From: Ferribacterium limneticum
GTDB taxonomy: Bacteria; Pseudomonadota; Gammaproteobacteria; Burkholderiales; Rhodocyclaceae
Assembly (NCBI RefSeq): GCF_020510565.1
Contig: NZ_CP075189.1
Span: forward strand, 2,960,501 to 3,024,500
Reading direction: 5' to 3'
DNA length: 64,000 bases
In this document: positions 1 through 8,645 of the stretch, piece after piece
Position numbering within the stretch: the stretch's first letter is position 1
Layout of the letters: each line of letters begins with the position of its first letter
Made by a program: the position numbers and the translations under genes
The notes under the pieces: generated by a model
What the model saw: only the letters and a program-made list of their open reading frames with translations
The model's database searches: none
Told to the model about the DNA's origin: nothing

Positions 1-1336
1 CCGAGACGAGGTTGTACGGATCAACTTCCATGTGCAGGAAGCGGCCGATGACGTCGAAAACGTTGTTGGCGTGCACCGTGGTGAACACCAGGTGACCGGT
101 CAGCGCCGCCTGGACGGCGATCTGCGCCGTTTCCGAGTCGCGGATTTCGCCGACCATGATCTTGTCCGGGTCGTGACGCAGGATGGAGCGCAGGCCGCGG
201 GCGAAAGTCAGGCCTTTTTTCTCGTTGACCGGAATCTGCAGGACGCCGGAAAGCTGGTACTCGACCGGGTCTTCAATCGTGATGATCTTGTCTTTGCCGT
301 CATTGATTTCGGTCAGTGCGGCGTAGAGCGTCGTCGTCTTGCCGGAACCGGTCGGGCCGGTCACCAGCACCATGCCGTAGGGCTCGCTGGACAGCCGGCG
401 GATGCGCGCCATGATGTCGGCGTCGAAGCCCATGGCGTCGAGACGCAGGCCCTGCAGGTGATCGGTGAGCGCCTGCTTGTCGAGCACGCGCAACACGGCG
501 TCTTCACCCCAGATGCTCGGCATTATCGAAACGCGGATATCGATCTCGCGGTCCTGCCAGCTGACCTTGAAACGGCCGTCCTGCGGTACGCGGCGTTCGG
601 AGATGTCGAGTTCGGAGAGTACCTTGACGCGGGAAATCATCTGTTCGGCGGTATCGGTTCCGTCGATCGACCCGGCGTAATTGAGCACGCCGTCGATGCG
701 GTACTTGATGGCCAGGCCGCGATTGTTGGCCTCGACGTGGATATCGCTGGCCCCGGCTTTCAGGCCATCATGCAGGGTCGACCGCAGAAGGCGGACGACG
801 GCGCTGCCGTCTTCGGAAATGCGTTGCAGCGAGAGGTCTTCGGCCACCGAACCGATGGCGATCTGGCCGCCCTCGCCGCTCAGGCTGCCGTCGAGCGCCC
901 GGACCCGGGTTTCTTCGCGGGCCAGGAAAGCGGTTAAAACCGATGGCGGCGCCAGGCGCCAGTGCAGCGGCTTGCCGAGCGGCACCAAGCCCTCCAGCCA
1001 GTCGCGCACGGTGACGTCGAAGGGGTTGGGCGTGGCGATCAGGTAGGCATCGCCGGCTTCGAGGACCAGCGCCTGACGCCGGATGAATTCGGCAAACGGC
1101 GCCAGCGACAGGGCCAGCGAGTGTTCGGAAAGTTCGGCGAGGCTGATGGCATTGAGGCCGAAGGCCAGGGCCGTCAATTCGCCGGCCGCCTCTTCGCTCT
1201 GGGCAAAATCGGCTTGCAGGGCAGCCATCACCGCCGGCAGCCCGCGACCGGCCGCCGCCAGCTGGCATGCCTCGCCGAGCAGGACATCGTGTTCCTGGCG
1301 TTCCATCGACAAGTGGGCCTCCCTTGGAAAATTCAT
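1..1336 (-). CDS. gspE: GspE/PilB-type secretion ATPase (3' part outside window)
   Basis: This is the cytoplasmic hexameric ATPase that powers pseudopilus assembly in type II secretion or type IV pilus machines. I translated it by hand on the minus strand; it has no stop before base 1, so about 445 N-terminal residues are seen and the C-terminus is missing. It has the Walker A motif GPTGSGKTTTLY (about residue 327, bases 335-362), the Asp-box IITIEDPVEY just after, and the family stretch DPDKIMVGEIRDSETA. The N-terminal region resembles the T2SSE N domain. The chosen ATG follows the gspF stop by eight bases; a second ATG at 1306 is possible. It is the last visible gene of a gspG-gspF-gspE operon. 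The family is clear. Whether it serves T2SS or a pilus is less so; the gspG neighbour favours T2SS. Confidence 0.93.
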   Translation of the reverse strand, partial: MNFPREAHLSMERQEHDVLLGEACQLAAAGRGLPAVMAALQADFAQSEEAAGELTALAFGLNAISLAELSEHSLALSLAPFAEFIRRQALVLEAGDAYLIATPNPFDVTVRDWLEGLVPLGKPLHWRLAPPSVLTAFLAREETRVRALDGSLSGEGGQIAIGSVAEDLSLQRISEDGSAVVRLLRSTLHDGLKAGASDIHVEANNRGLAIKYRIDGVLNYAGSIDGTDTAEQMISRVKVLSELDISERRVPQDGRFKVSWQDREIDIRVSIMPSIWGEDAVLRVLDKQALTDHLQGLRLDAMGFDADIMARIRRLSSEPYGMVLVTGPTGSGKTTTLYAALTEINDGKDKIITIEDPVEYQLSGVLQIPVNEKKGLTFARGLRSILRHDPDKIMVGEIRDSETAQIAVQAALTGHLVFTTVHANNVFDVIGRFLHMEVDPYNLVS

Positions 1337-1344
1337 TGCCTATC

Positions 1345-2529
1345 CTACTGAAAATTACCGGCCAGTTCGAAGATCGGCATGTACAGGAGCAACACGATGC
1401 CACCGATGACGCCGCCGATCACCGCCATGAGCAAGGGTTCGAAGAGTCGGGTGAACATGTCGACGAGGCGGTTGATTTCCTCGTCGTAGAAGGTGGCGAC
1501 GGCTTCCATCATGTCGCCGAGCTGGCCGCTGCGTTCGCCGACAGCAATCATGCGCAGCGCCACCGGCGTGGTCAGGCCGCCCCGTTCGGCCGCCTGCGAA
1601 AACGGCCGCCCCTGTTCGATGTCGGCCACCGCCTGTAGCAAGCCGGGGCGCAGCGCCACGGGCAGGATGTCGGAAACCATGCCGAGCGTCGTTTTGAGGG
1701 GAATACCGGCGCGCAGCAACATGCCGGTGGTCCGGTAAAAACGGGCCAAAAAAATCAACCGGATGCGCTCGCCGAGGGCCGGTACGCTCCAGGCGGCGCG
1801 GGCAACGGCAGCACGCACGGGTGGCAGCGAAAAGAGGCCGACCAGACCGGCAATGCCCAGCGCCACACCGATAGCCAGCCCGGCAGCGTGATTGTTGATG
1901 AAGCCGCCCCAGGCGAAAAGCAGGCTGGACAGCCCTTCCGGATCGCGCCCGCTATCGGCAAAAACCAGGGCAAAGCGCGGCACGACGTAGCCGAGCAGGA
2001 AGAGCGTGACAATCGCCCCGACCGACATCAGCAAGACCGGATAGATGGCGGCGCTGACGATTTTCTTCTTGAGGTCGGCCAGTTTTTCGTGGAAGACGAT
2101 GTAGCGCTGCAGCGCTTCGGGCATGTCGCCGGTGCGCTCGCTGGCCCGAACCGTCGCCACGTATAGATCGGGAAAAGCCTCGGGATGGTGCTGCATGGCC
2201 GTCGACAGCGACTGCCCTTCCCGCAGGTGACCGAGCAGACGGCTCAGCACCTCGGAGGTCGCCGAACCCTGGTCCTGCTCGGACAGCGTCTCGAGGCCTT
2301 CGACAACGGTCAGGCCGGCCTTGAGCAGCGAGAGCATCTGCCGGGTGAACAGCGGCAGCGGGAACTTGCCGCCGCGCGCCCGCCCGCTGCGCTGGCCAAT
2401 CGGCCGCGACGAGACGATGACGCCGCCCTGCAAGGCTGGCGCCGCGGCAAGCTGTTCAGGTGATTCGGCCGCTACCGTCAGTCGGCAAACACCCCGACCG
2501 GGAAAGACGGCCATCACGTCGTAATCCAT
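1345..2529 (-). CDS. gspF: GspF/PilC-type inner-membrane platform protein
   Basis: A 394-residue polytopic inner-membrane protein of the T2SS_F family, which anchors the ATPase and helps polymerise pseudopilins. It has two repeats of the T2SSF domain: residues about 60-185 with the motif LLKAGLTVVEGLETLSEQ, and about 260-385 with MLLRAGIPLKTTLGMVSDI. Three hydrophobic segments are visible, around AAIYPVLLMSVGAIVTLFLL, an AGLAIGVALGIAGLVGLF stretch, and the C-terminal LLMAVIGGVIGGIVLLLYMP. I chose the ATG giving MDYDVMAVFPG because residues further upstream in the frame look non-native and would run into gspG. It lies 13 bases after gspG and eight before gspE, so the three are probably co-transcribed. 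Confidence 0.94.
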   Translation of the reverse strand: MDYDVMAVFPGRGVCRLTVAAESPEQLAAAPALQGGVIVSSRPIGQRSGRARGGKFPLPLFTRQMLSLLKAGLTVVEGLETLSEQDQGSATSEVLSRLLGHLREGQSLSTAMQHHPEAFPDLYVATVRASERTGDMPEALQRYIVFHEKLADLKKKIVSAAIYPVLLMSVGAIVTLFLLGYVVPRFALVFADSGRDPEGLSSLLFAWGGFINNHAAGLAIGVALGIAGLVGLFSLPPVRAAVARAAWSVPALGERIRLIFLARFYRTTGMLLRAGIPLKTTLGMVSDILPVALRPGLLQAVADIEQGRPFSQAAERGGLTTPVALRMIAVGERSGQLGDMMEAVATFYDEEINRLVDMFTRLFEPLLMAVIGGVIGGIVLLLYMPIFELAGNFQ

Positions 2530-2542
2530 TGTTAGCCGCGAC

Positions 2543-3010
2543 TCACCAGTTGGTGATATCGGCGTTTTCGTCCTCGCCGCCGGCCTTGCCATCCTTGCCG
2601 AAGGAGAAGAGATCGAAGTCGCCGTGTTCTCCGGGCTGGGCGTACTGGTAGGCGGCGCCCCACGGGTCAGCCGGCACCTCCTTCTTGAGGTAGGGGCCCT
2701 GCCAGCGGCTCTCGCCAGCCGGACGCTTGGTCAGCGCGGCCAGTCCCTGCTCGGTATTGGGGTAGCGACCGACATCGAGACGATACTGGTCGAGGGCCTT
2801 TTCGAGGCCGTCGATCTGGGCGCGCGTCGCCTTGATTTCCGATTTGCCGATCTGCGAAAAATACTTCGGCCCGACATAACCGGCGAGCAAGCCGATGATG
2901 ACCATGACGACAAGCAGTTCAAGCAGGGTAAATCCGCGCTGACGCAGCCGTGAAACGACAGCGGGTGCGAAAAGGCGGCCAAGGATTCGGGAAATTAGTT
3001 TATGCAACAC
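2543..3010 (-). CDS. gspG: Major pseudopilin GspG
   Basis: The major pseudopilin of type II secretion. The prepilin signature RG|FTLLELLVVMVIIGLLA has Glu at mature position 5. It is followed by the GspG-specific GYVGPKYFSQIGKSE and a C-terminal calcium-binding-type region (PNTEQGLAALTKRP, DPWGAAYQY, DLFSFGKDGKAGGEDENADI). The start is uncertain: no ATG is available, a GTG at 3010 gives a leader of about 26 residues, and a TTG at 3043 would make it longer. Neither has a good Shine-Dalgarno sequence. The gene heads the gspGFE operon and is divergent from the lytic transglycosylase gene. Confidence 0.93.
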   Translation of the reverse strand: MLHKLISRILGRLFAPAVVSRLRQRGFTLLELLVVMVIIGLLAGYVGPKYFSQIGKSEIKATRAQIDGLEKALDQYRLDVGRYPNTEQGLAALTKRPAGESRWQGPYLKKEVPADPWGAAYQYAQPGEHGDFDLFSFGKDGKAGGEDENADITNW

Positions 3011-3167
3011 GGGTTCGCCAAGGGAGATTAAGTATCCGGACAATAATACTATGCAAGTTGCGTTACATGACCATGACGCAGCGCCCGCCGAAACCGGTCA
3101 TCGGCTGGTCAAGCCCCGGTAACACAGGCCGGTTAAGCTGGGCGGACAACTGGATTATGATTCGACC

Positions 3168-3782
3168 ATGCGCTTCAACTCAGCCCTCTTCTGCCTTGCC
3201 CTTACCTCGCTTGCTCCGCTGCAGGCGCAGGCGGTCGGCGGCATTTTCGGCTTTGTCGACGAGGACGGTGTCGAGCACCTCAGCAACATTCCGGACGACA
3301 AGCGCTACCGGCTGGTCCTGGCCGACCGTTTCGAACCGGCCCGCACCGCCTTGCGCGCACCGCGCGGCGTGCTCGCCCTGCCCTACGGCCAGCGGCCGTT
3401 TCACGATTCGGTCATGCGCGCCAGCAGCGAGTCTGGCGTCGACGCCAAGCTGCTGCATGCGGTGATCACCGTCGAGTCGGGCTACAACCAGGGCGCCGTT
3501 TCACCGAAGGGGGCGACCGGCCTGATGCAGTTGTTGCCCGGTACCGCCAAACGCTACGGCACCGTGAACCTGCTCGATCCCGGTGAAAACATCCGCGCCG
3601 GTGCCCGCTATCTGCGCGACCTGCTCGCCATGTTCGATAACAATCTGGAACTGGCGCTAGCCGCCTACAACGCCGGCGAAAACGCTGTCATCCGCCATGG
3701 TCGCCGCTTGCCGCCTTATGCCGAAACCCGGCGCTACGTGCCGCTGGTCGTCGCGCATTACCGTCGGATGCAGGGAAGCTGA
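3168..3782 (+). CDS. Lytic transglycosylase with SLT domain
   Basis: A secreted muramidase-like lytic transglycosylase (GH23-type) of 204 residues that would cleave peptidoglycan glycan strands in the periplasm. It starts with a signal peptide (MRFNSALFCLALTSLAPLQA). A short DUF4124-like segment follows (FGFVDEDGVEHLSNIPDD), then the SLT domain from about residue 85. This domain has the catalytic Glu in VITVESGYNQGAVSPKGATG, the LMQLLPGTAKRYG motif, and ALAAYNAGENAV near the end. Such small enzymes often accompany envelope-spanning secretion systems; the divergent gspGFE operon next door makes that role plausible here, but it is inferred. Confidence 0.92.
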   Translation: MRFNSALFCLALTSLAPLQAQAVGGIFGFVDEDGVEHLSNIPDDKRYRLVLADRFEPARTALRAPRGVLALPYGQRPFHDSVMRASSESGVDAKLLHAVITVESGYNQGAVSPKGATGLMQLLPGTAKRYGTVNLLDPGENIRAGARYLRDLLAMFDNNLELALAAYNAGENAVIRHGRRLPPYAETRRYVPLVVAHYRRMQGS

Positions 3783-3801
3783 GCGGCTTTCCTGAGCAAT
3801 T

Positions 3802-3831
3802 CCACGGTCAACCGGAATTTCGGGCCAAAAT
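3802..3831 (-). repeat. Dispersed 30-bp repeat, copy 1
   Basis: The core CCACGGTCAACCGGAA is exact here, followed by a diverged GGCCAAAAT tail. It lies between two convergent genes, the lytic transglycosylase and the PhoB-type regulator. Strand is given by the core read as TTCCGGTTGACCGTGG. Confidence 0.85.
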
Positions 3832-3852
3832 CAAAAAGTCAGAACAGGTGGT

Positions 3853-4551
3853 TCAGTTGCCATCCGGCGTGATCGAGAAGCGATAGCCCATGCCGCGCAC
3901 GGTCTGCACCATGCCGTCGAGCGCGTGGTTTTCGAGAACGCTGCGCAGGCGACGAATATGCACATCGACCGTCCGCTCCTCGATGTGCGAACGTCCGCCC
4001 CAGACATAATCAAGCAACTGGCCACGGCTATGGACGCGCTCGGCGTGGGTCATCAGGAAATGCAGCAAGCGGAACTCGGTCGGCCCCAGACCGATCGGCT
4101 CCTCGCCGGCCAACGCCTTGCGCGAATTGGGCACCAGACGCAAACCGCCAATTTCGACCGAGCCTTCAAGCATTTTCGGATCGCGCCGACGGATCACCGC
4201 CTTGACGCGAGCGACCAGTTCGCGCGGTGAAAAAGGCTTGGTCACGTAGTCATCAGCGCCGATTTCCAGGGCCGAAATCTTGTCGACCTCTTCGCTGCGG
4301 GCGGTCAGCATGATCACGGGAATTTCACGCCAGCGCGAATCGGCGCGGACATGGCGGATCAGCTGAAAACCGGACATGCCGGGCAGCATCCAGTCCACCA
4401 GCAACACATCGGGCGCGTTCGACGACAGAACCTGCCAGGCGGCCTCGGCACTATCGACGGAATGCACCTCAAAACCAGCGTATTTGAGGTTAATCGTGAT
4501 CAACTCGTTGACGTACGGCTCGTCTTCAACGACAAGAACTCTTGCAGACAT
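3853..4551 (-). CDS. phoB: PhoB-type response regulator (OmpR family)
   Basis: A two-component transcription factor of about 232 residues. The N-terminal receiver domain starts ARVLVVEDEPYVNELI, has the phosphoacceptor Asp in VLLVDWMLPGMSG, the conserved Thr in VIMLTARSEE and Lys in YVTKPFSPREL. The C-terminal winged helix has the stretches GPTEFRLLHFLMTHAERVHS and ERTVDVHIRRLRSVL, which are typical of PhoB itself. I therefore favour phosphate control over other OmpR-family roles. No phoR partner follows; downstream is the convergent transglycosylase gene. An upstream in-frame ATG at 4572 adds seven residues. PhoB fits the local content: a phosphate-binding-like protein, a 5'-nucleotidase and a secreted nuclease. 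Confidence 0.85.
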   Translation of the reverse strand: MSARVLVVEDEPYVNELITINLKYAGFEVHSVDSAEAAWQVLSSNAPDVLLVDWMLPGMSGFQLIRHVRADSRWREIPVIMLTARSEEVDKISALEIGADDYVTKPFSPRELVARVKAVIRRRDPKMLEGSVEIGGLRLVPNSRKALAGEEPIGLGPTEFRLLHFLMTHAERVHSRGQLLDYVWGGRSHIEERTVDVHIRRLRSVLENHALDGMVQTVRGMGYRFSITPDGN

Positions 4552-4638
4552 CTCTCGCCCATTTGCTTGCATTTACAGCCGGTCAGGATATTCCACCAAC
4601 ATTACCGGATGATGATATTTAGATTTCCGCCACGCTTC

Positions 4639-5340
4639 TTACCAGAAATACCAGGCACCAGTCGCCAGCACCCAAATCCCCAGGCCGGCGTTGGTCACGG
4701 CATGTGCCGCGATGGCCACCCACAGATTGCCGCTGCGCACATAGAGCCAGCCATAGACCAGGCCAGCCAGCATGCCGGCCGCCCACTGGCTGTGTTCAAG
4801 ACCGAAAACAAGGCTGGACAAGAGCACGGCGCGCAGGCCGATGCGGGCCGGGTCGATCGCCGAAAAATCGGCTTCTTCCAGCCAGCGCATGACCAGCGAG
4901 CGCCAGAACAACTCTTCCATGAGCGGCACCACCAGCGCCGAACCGGCCAGTCGCATCAAGGCCAGCGACCAGTCAATGCTGCCATCGGCCACGTGCGGAT
5001 TGAATCCGGAGCCCGATTGGCCGAGCACGAAAATCCCGGAATCCAGCGACAACCAGATGGCCAGGACAATCAGGCCAGCCACCATGGCCAGTCCGAATTC
5101 CCGAATGGACGGACGACGCGCCGCAGTCAGTTCCGTGAAGCTCGGCCAAAAAACGTAGAGCAGACTAGCCACTACGGCCGAACGAATACCGTAAAACCAG
5201 CGCGGGTCGATTACCCCGGCCAACTGCGCCGCCAACCACGGCTCGACCGCCATCAGGCCGATAAAAACCGCGAACGGCAAGGCGCGGGCCACGGCTGGGC
5301 CCGAAAAAGACAAGCCCCGCGCCAGAACGCCAACGCTCAT
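4639..5340 (-). CDS. CPBP/CAAX-like intramembrane protease, PEP-CTERM-associated type
   Basis: A 233-residue polytopic membrane protein of the CPBP (Abi/CAAX) family. It has the motifs PLMEELFWRSLVMRWL (the EExxxR metal site), FGLEHSQWAAGMLAGLVYGW (FxxxH) and a late AIAAHAVTNAGLGIWVL (HxxxN). These are the residues expected of a glutamic-type intramembrane protease. The overall form matches the CAAX prenyl protease-related subgroup seen in genomes with exosortase/PEP-CTERM sorting, in agreement with four PEP-CTERM proteins nearby. Its ATG overlaps the stop of the coiled-coil gene (ATGA), so it is translationally coupled as the last gene of the tps operon. Its substrate is unknown. Confidence 0.85.
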   Translation of the reverse strand: MSVGVLARGLSFSGPAVARALPFAVFIGLMAVEPWLAAQLAGVIDPRWFYGIRSAVVASLLYVFWPSFTELTAARRPSIREFGLAMVAGLIVLAIWLSLDSGIFVLGQSGSGFNPHVADGSIDWSLALMRLAGSALVVPLMEELFWRSLVMRWLEEADFSAIDPARIGLRAVLLSSLVFGLEHSQWAAGMLAGLVYGWLYVRSGNLWVAIAAHAVTNAGLGIWVLATGAWYFW

Positions 5341-5927
5341 GAGCCGACGCGCTGGCTATCCAGCTTCTCGCGCATGTCCTCGACCGCGTTCTCGATCTCG
5401 ACCCGCTTCAGCCCGGTGAACGGCTCGCGCTGCAAGCTGCTGTCGAGACAGCTTTTCTTTTCATAGAGATCGAGCACCTGGTTACTCACCTTGCGCAATT
5501 CCTGGCCGCGCTCGGTGCATACCTGCAGTTGCTGCTTCTCCGCCGCCAGGGCGGCTTGCAAGCGCTTGCCTTCGGCCTCTGCGGCACGTTGCGCCTCCTG
5601 GGTCTTGCGCAGCTCGGCCTCGGTTTCGGCCAACTTGGCGGCTGTGGCATCGCGGGCCGCACGCAGGGCAGCAGCATCACGACTCAGCGCCGCAGCCCGA
5701 CGGGACTCGCCATCTACCTTCTTGCGAACCTCACCCAACTCGCTTTCCGCCGCTGCCTTCTGCTCGGCCAACAGGTTCTTCTCCTGCTCCAGCTGGCGCT
5801 GCATCTGTTGCAAGCGACGGACTTCACCCTTGTTCGGGTCGGCTTTTTTTTCGGCAGCCAGGGCCGGTGTTGCGGCCAACGCTGCCGCCAGCAACAGGGC
5901 CGAGAGCTTTGTTTTAGAAGCGCACAT
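5337..5927 (-). CDS. Periplasmic coiled-coil protein
   Basis: A 196-residue protein with a signal peptide (MCASKTKLSALLLAAALAAT, cleavage near ALAAEKK). A long Ala/Glu/Lys/Arg-rich coiled coil follows, over about residues 35-145 (for example RRLQQMQRQLEQEKNLLAEQ). The C-terminal part has two cysteines (VCTERG and KKSCLDSS) that could form a disulfide. I do not recognise a named family. It overlaps the porin gene at its start and the protease gene at its end, so it belongs to the tps/TonB operon. A periplasmic spacer or scaffold role is conceivable but inferred. Confidence 0.8.
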   Translation of the reverse strand: MCASKTKLSALLLAAALAATPALAAEKKADPNKGEVRRLQQMQRQLEQEKNLLAEQKAAAESELGEVRKKVDGESRRAAALSRDAAALRAARDATAAKLAETEAELRKTQEAQRAAEAEGKRLQAALAAEKQQLQVCTERGQELRKVSNQVLDLYEKKSCLDSSLQREPFTGLKRVEIENAVEDMREKLDSQRVGS

Positions 5928-7539
5928 TGACGTCAGCCTGAAGAAGATCGACCCCGAAACGATAGTTCGTGCCAGGAGCGAAGGACTCAATCGATTCAGC
6001 CGACATCCAGCGCAAGCTCAACCAAGCGTTCTGATCCATCGCGTAGTTCATGCCCAGCTGGTAGCCCTTGAGATTGGTACCGCCGAGACCGAAATCGGAG
6101 TCGGTAAAGGCGTCGACCGTCGCATCGGACCCCAGATAGCGGTAAGCAAAACTACTCTGCCAGTCATGGCGCTTTTCAAGCTTTGGCATGCCGACGGCAA
6201 GCTTGAAGAGGTAGCCGTAGTCCTTGCCATCAGTCAGCACAACACCCGTCCGACGCTGGATTTCGCTGCGATCGAAAGCGGTATTTTTGACGTAATCGGC
6301 TGTCAGCACGACATGGACCGGGTCGAAATGTGCCAGATCGAGCGAGGCAGTCAGGTTGACCGGACGGAACTTGGAGGCCAGTCCCCACAAGGCAGATGAA
6401 GCACTATCAGCCGATGCGTTGGTACGGAAAAGCGTATTGCCTTTCTGGCGCAATCCGGTGCCGTATTCATACTGCCCATATGCTTGGTAGCTCAGATCGT
6501 AGTAGTTGGCGTCAGACTCTTTTTGCCCCGCAAAATTATCGTAGTCATACAACGCAGCACCAAAATTCAGACGGGTATTCGAGGCCAACTGCCACTTTGC
6601 TCCAGCCTGGACTCCCCTCAGCCAGCGACTGGTTTTTGTCGGCGGGCCATCCTCGCGGAGCGGGAAGGCACCAGCAGTTAGGAATGGTTTGAAATCCCCG
6701 TTGGCGAAACTCGGCTTGATGGTCGCTGCAAAGCCTTCAAAGTTGAGGTCTTCATCCCAAACCAGATCCGTGGAAAGCCATGGGTTGGGTATGCGGCCAC
6801 CGCTGACCGTCAGCCATTCGGCCGGATCGTACTTAATGAAAGCCCGGTCAAGCGTCAATTGGTACTTGTTGAAATCCTGACCCATCGTCTGATTGGTCGA
6901 CACCCGATCAGTCGTATTTCCCGTAGCCAAGCGGACGCCCGCGCTCCAATCATCGGAAACCTTGGCAAGCATACCCAAGCGCGCCCGCAAACGGAAACGG
7001 TCGCGGTCTTCAGCCGTATTTGAAGCCAAAGAAAGGAACCCCGCAGCCCGATTTGGCAGGGTATCTGCAACAGAAGCCAAATACTGCGCCTGTGTCGCAT
7101 TCGCTATGTCATAAAACTCAGGCTGATAGCGCACCCGGATGTCACCCTCCCACTTGATCCGATCCAGCCACGACGGGACTGCATTCGGTTCGGCCCAGCG
7201 CTCTGCCTTGGCCTGGGCCAGCACCTCCTGGCGCAACTGGTCACGGATCTCGTTCTTGACCGTCTCGGGCACATACTGAACGCGCACCGGCGCTGCCGAC
7301 TTGGACTTTTCGCGGGTTACCGTTTTCGCTGCCTTGGACTGGGCAGCCTTGACCATCGCATCGGCCTTTTCGCGGCTGAAAATACCCTGTTCGACCAGCG
7401 CATCGATCAAATTGAGCGTCGTTTCGCGCAAGGTTTCAAGCGACTCGCGGTCGTCGGCCAGCGCCGGCTGAGCGGCCGCCAGCAAGCCGACGAAGACGCC
7501 GACCATGGCTTTGTGCAAAGGTTTTTGAGTGAATTTCAT
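5914..7539 (-). CDS. Putative outer-membrane porin (Porin_5-like)
   Basis: A 541-residue outer-membrane beta-barrel protein. It has a signal peptide ending QPALADD, then a helical periplasmic segment (residues about 30-110, with LIDALVEQGIFSREKADAM), then a barrel with many alternating strands (for example DWSAGVRLATGNTTDRVSTN, WLTVSGGRIPNPWLSTDLVW). The protein ends in aromatic F (QADVNVRF), as barrel proteins usually do. The pattern matches the putative porin family often encoded with ExbB/ExbD/TonB sets. The start was set at MKFTQ, preceded by an AGAGAGAA-like ribosome binding site; a TTG 24 bases upstream is less likely. It lies after tonB and overlaps the coiled-coil gene. Confidence 0.87.
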   Translation of the reverse strand: MKFTQKPLHKAMVGVFVGLLAAAQPALADDRESLETLRETTLNLIDALVEQGIFSREKADAMVKAAQSKAAKTVTREKSKSAAPVRVQYVPETVKNEIRDQLRQEVLAQAKAERWAEPNAVPSWLDRIKWEGDIRVRYQPEFYDIANATQAQYLASVADTLPNRAAGFLSLASNTAEDRDRFRLRARLGMLAKVSDDWSAGVRLATGNTTDRVSTNQTMGQDFNKYQLTLDRAFIKYDPAEWLTVSGGRIPNPWLSTDLVWDEDLNFEGFAATIKPSFANGDFKPFLTAGAFPLREDGPPTKTSRWLRGVQAGAKWQLASNTRLNFGAALYDYDNFAGQKESDANYYDLSYQAYGQYEYGTGLRQKGNTLFRTNASADSASSALWGLASKFRPVNLTASLDLAHFDPVHVVLTADYVKNTAFDRSEIQRRTGVVLTDGKDYGYLFKLAVGMPKLEKRHDWQSSFAYRYLGSDATVDAFTDSDFGLGGTNLKGYQLGMNYAMDQNAWLSLRWMSAESIESFAPGTNYRFGVDLLQADVNVRF

Positions 7540-7575
7540 GGATTTCTCTCTGGGTTTCTTCAATTCAATTCGTGA

Positions 7576-8232
7576 CTAAGGCGCACCGCGGGCAGTAATG
7601 CGTATCCGGATCGGTTGCGGCATGTTTTCAGGCGGCGCTTCGCGCATGGCGGCGACTTGCAGCAAGGCTTCGCGCAGCAGTTCATCCAGCCCGCTATTAC
7701 CGGTGCTTTGAGCCAGATCGGCCTTCTCGACGGAGCCGTCGCGGCGCAGCCAGACGCGCACGGTGACGCGATAGTCGGATTCCTTCAGCTTGCGATTGCG
7801 GCTCAGCTGTTCCTGCAAATGGCGCTGCAGGCGGCCGGCGTACATGCCCTGCATGCCGGCGCCACCAATCGCCCCGCCGGCGTATTCGCGGCCGACCGTG
7901 CCGGAGCCGAAAGCGCTGTCGCCATCCCCCGCCGCACCTTCCATCTTGAGCGGCTCGTTCTGCGCCGGCTGCGGCGCTTCCTTGGGCGGCTCGATCTTGA
8001 CGTCCTTGTTTTCCTTGGGCGGCTCGGGTTTCTTTTCTTCCTTGGGCGGCGGCGGGGGCGGTGGCGGTTTATCCGGCAGCAGGGTGACGACCGGCGGCTT
8101 GCGCGGCTTGCCGGACTTGCCGCCCATCAGGCTCATGATGCCCCAGGTGACAATGGCGATGATCGCGGCGCCAAGCACGGCGATCACGACAATACTCACC
8201 CAGCGCCGCGACGGCTTGATCTTTGTTTCCAT
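7576..8232 (-). CDS. tonB: TonB-like energy transducer
   Basis: A 218-residue TonB family protein. It has a short cytoplasmic start, one membrane helix (WVSIVVIAVLGAAIIAIVTW), a proline-rich periplasmic linker with eight consecutive prolines followed by KEEKKPEPPKE repeats, and a C-terminal TonB-type domain (about residues 130-215). That domain contains YAGRLQRHLQEQLSRNRKL and VRVWLRRDGSVEKADL. It would pass energy from the ExbB-ExbD motor to an outer-membrane partner. No TonB-dependent receptor gene is in the window; the adjacent outer-membrane genes are the porin and the TpsB-type transporter. It lies five bases after exbD in the same operon. Confidence 0.9.
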   Translation of the reverse strand: METKIKPSRRWVSIVVIAVLGAAIIAIVTWGIMSLMGGKSGKPRKPPVVTLLPDKPPPPPPPPKEEKKPEPPKENKDVKIEPPKEAPQPAQNEPLKMEGAAGDGDSAFGSGTVGREYAGGAIGGAGMQGMYAGRLQRHLQEQLSRNRKLKESDYRVTVRVWLRRDGSVEKADLAQSTGNSGLDELLREALLQVAAMREAPPENMPQPIRIRITARGAP

Positions 8233-8237
8233 AGCCG

Positions 8238-8642
8238 TCAGTTACCAATTCTCGCCGTGACGAGTCCCACGGCGCCGATGCCCATGGCACCGGTGAGATC
8301 GAGCACTTCGACGACGCGCGCGTAGTTGACCGCCGGATCGCCCTTGAGCACGACCGAGGCCTTCGGGTCGCGGGCCATGGTCGACTTTAGCTGGACCTCC
8401 AGTTCGCGAACCGTAACGCCGACACCGTTGAGGTGCAGCGATCCGTCTGGCTTGATCTGGATGATCTTGATCTCGTGTTTCTCGGTGCTTGGTTTGTTCG
8501 ATGGCTTGGGCAGGTTGATCGACATGCCCGACACCGAGGCGGTGGTCATCAGGATGAAGATGACCAGCAGCACATAGGCGAGGTCGAGCATCGGCGTGAC
8601 GTTGATGCTGTCGTAGGGTTTGGTTTCTGCTTGAACGTGCAT
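8238..8642 (-). CDS. exbD: ExbD/TolR-type motor protein (second copy)
   Basis: A 134-residue ExbD family protein. It has a short cytoplasmic tail, one membrane helix with the essential Asp (INVTPMLDLAYVLLVIFILM), and a periplasmic ExbD domain. It is a tandem paralogue of the gene immediately upstream: both start MHVQ and share the segment around the membrane helix almost exactly, but they diverge in the periplasmic part (SINLPKPSNKPST here against VELPKTVASSSLA). Two different ExbDs in one motor suggest a heteromeric stator rod. Four bases separate the two genes. Confidence 0.93.
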   Translation of the reverse strand: MHVQAETKPYDSINVTPMLDLAYVLLVIFILMTTASVSGMSINLPKPSNKPSTEKHEIKIIQIKPDGSLHLNGVGVTVRELEVQLKSTMARDPKASVVLKGDPAVNYARVVEVLDLTGAMGIGAVGLVTARIGN

Positions 8643-8645
8643 GGC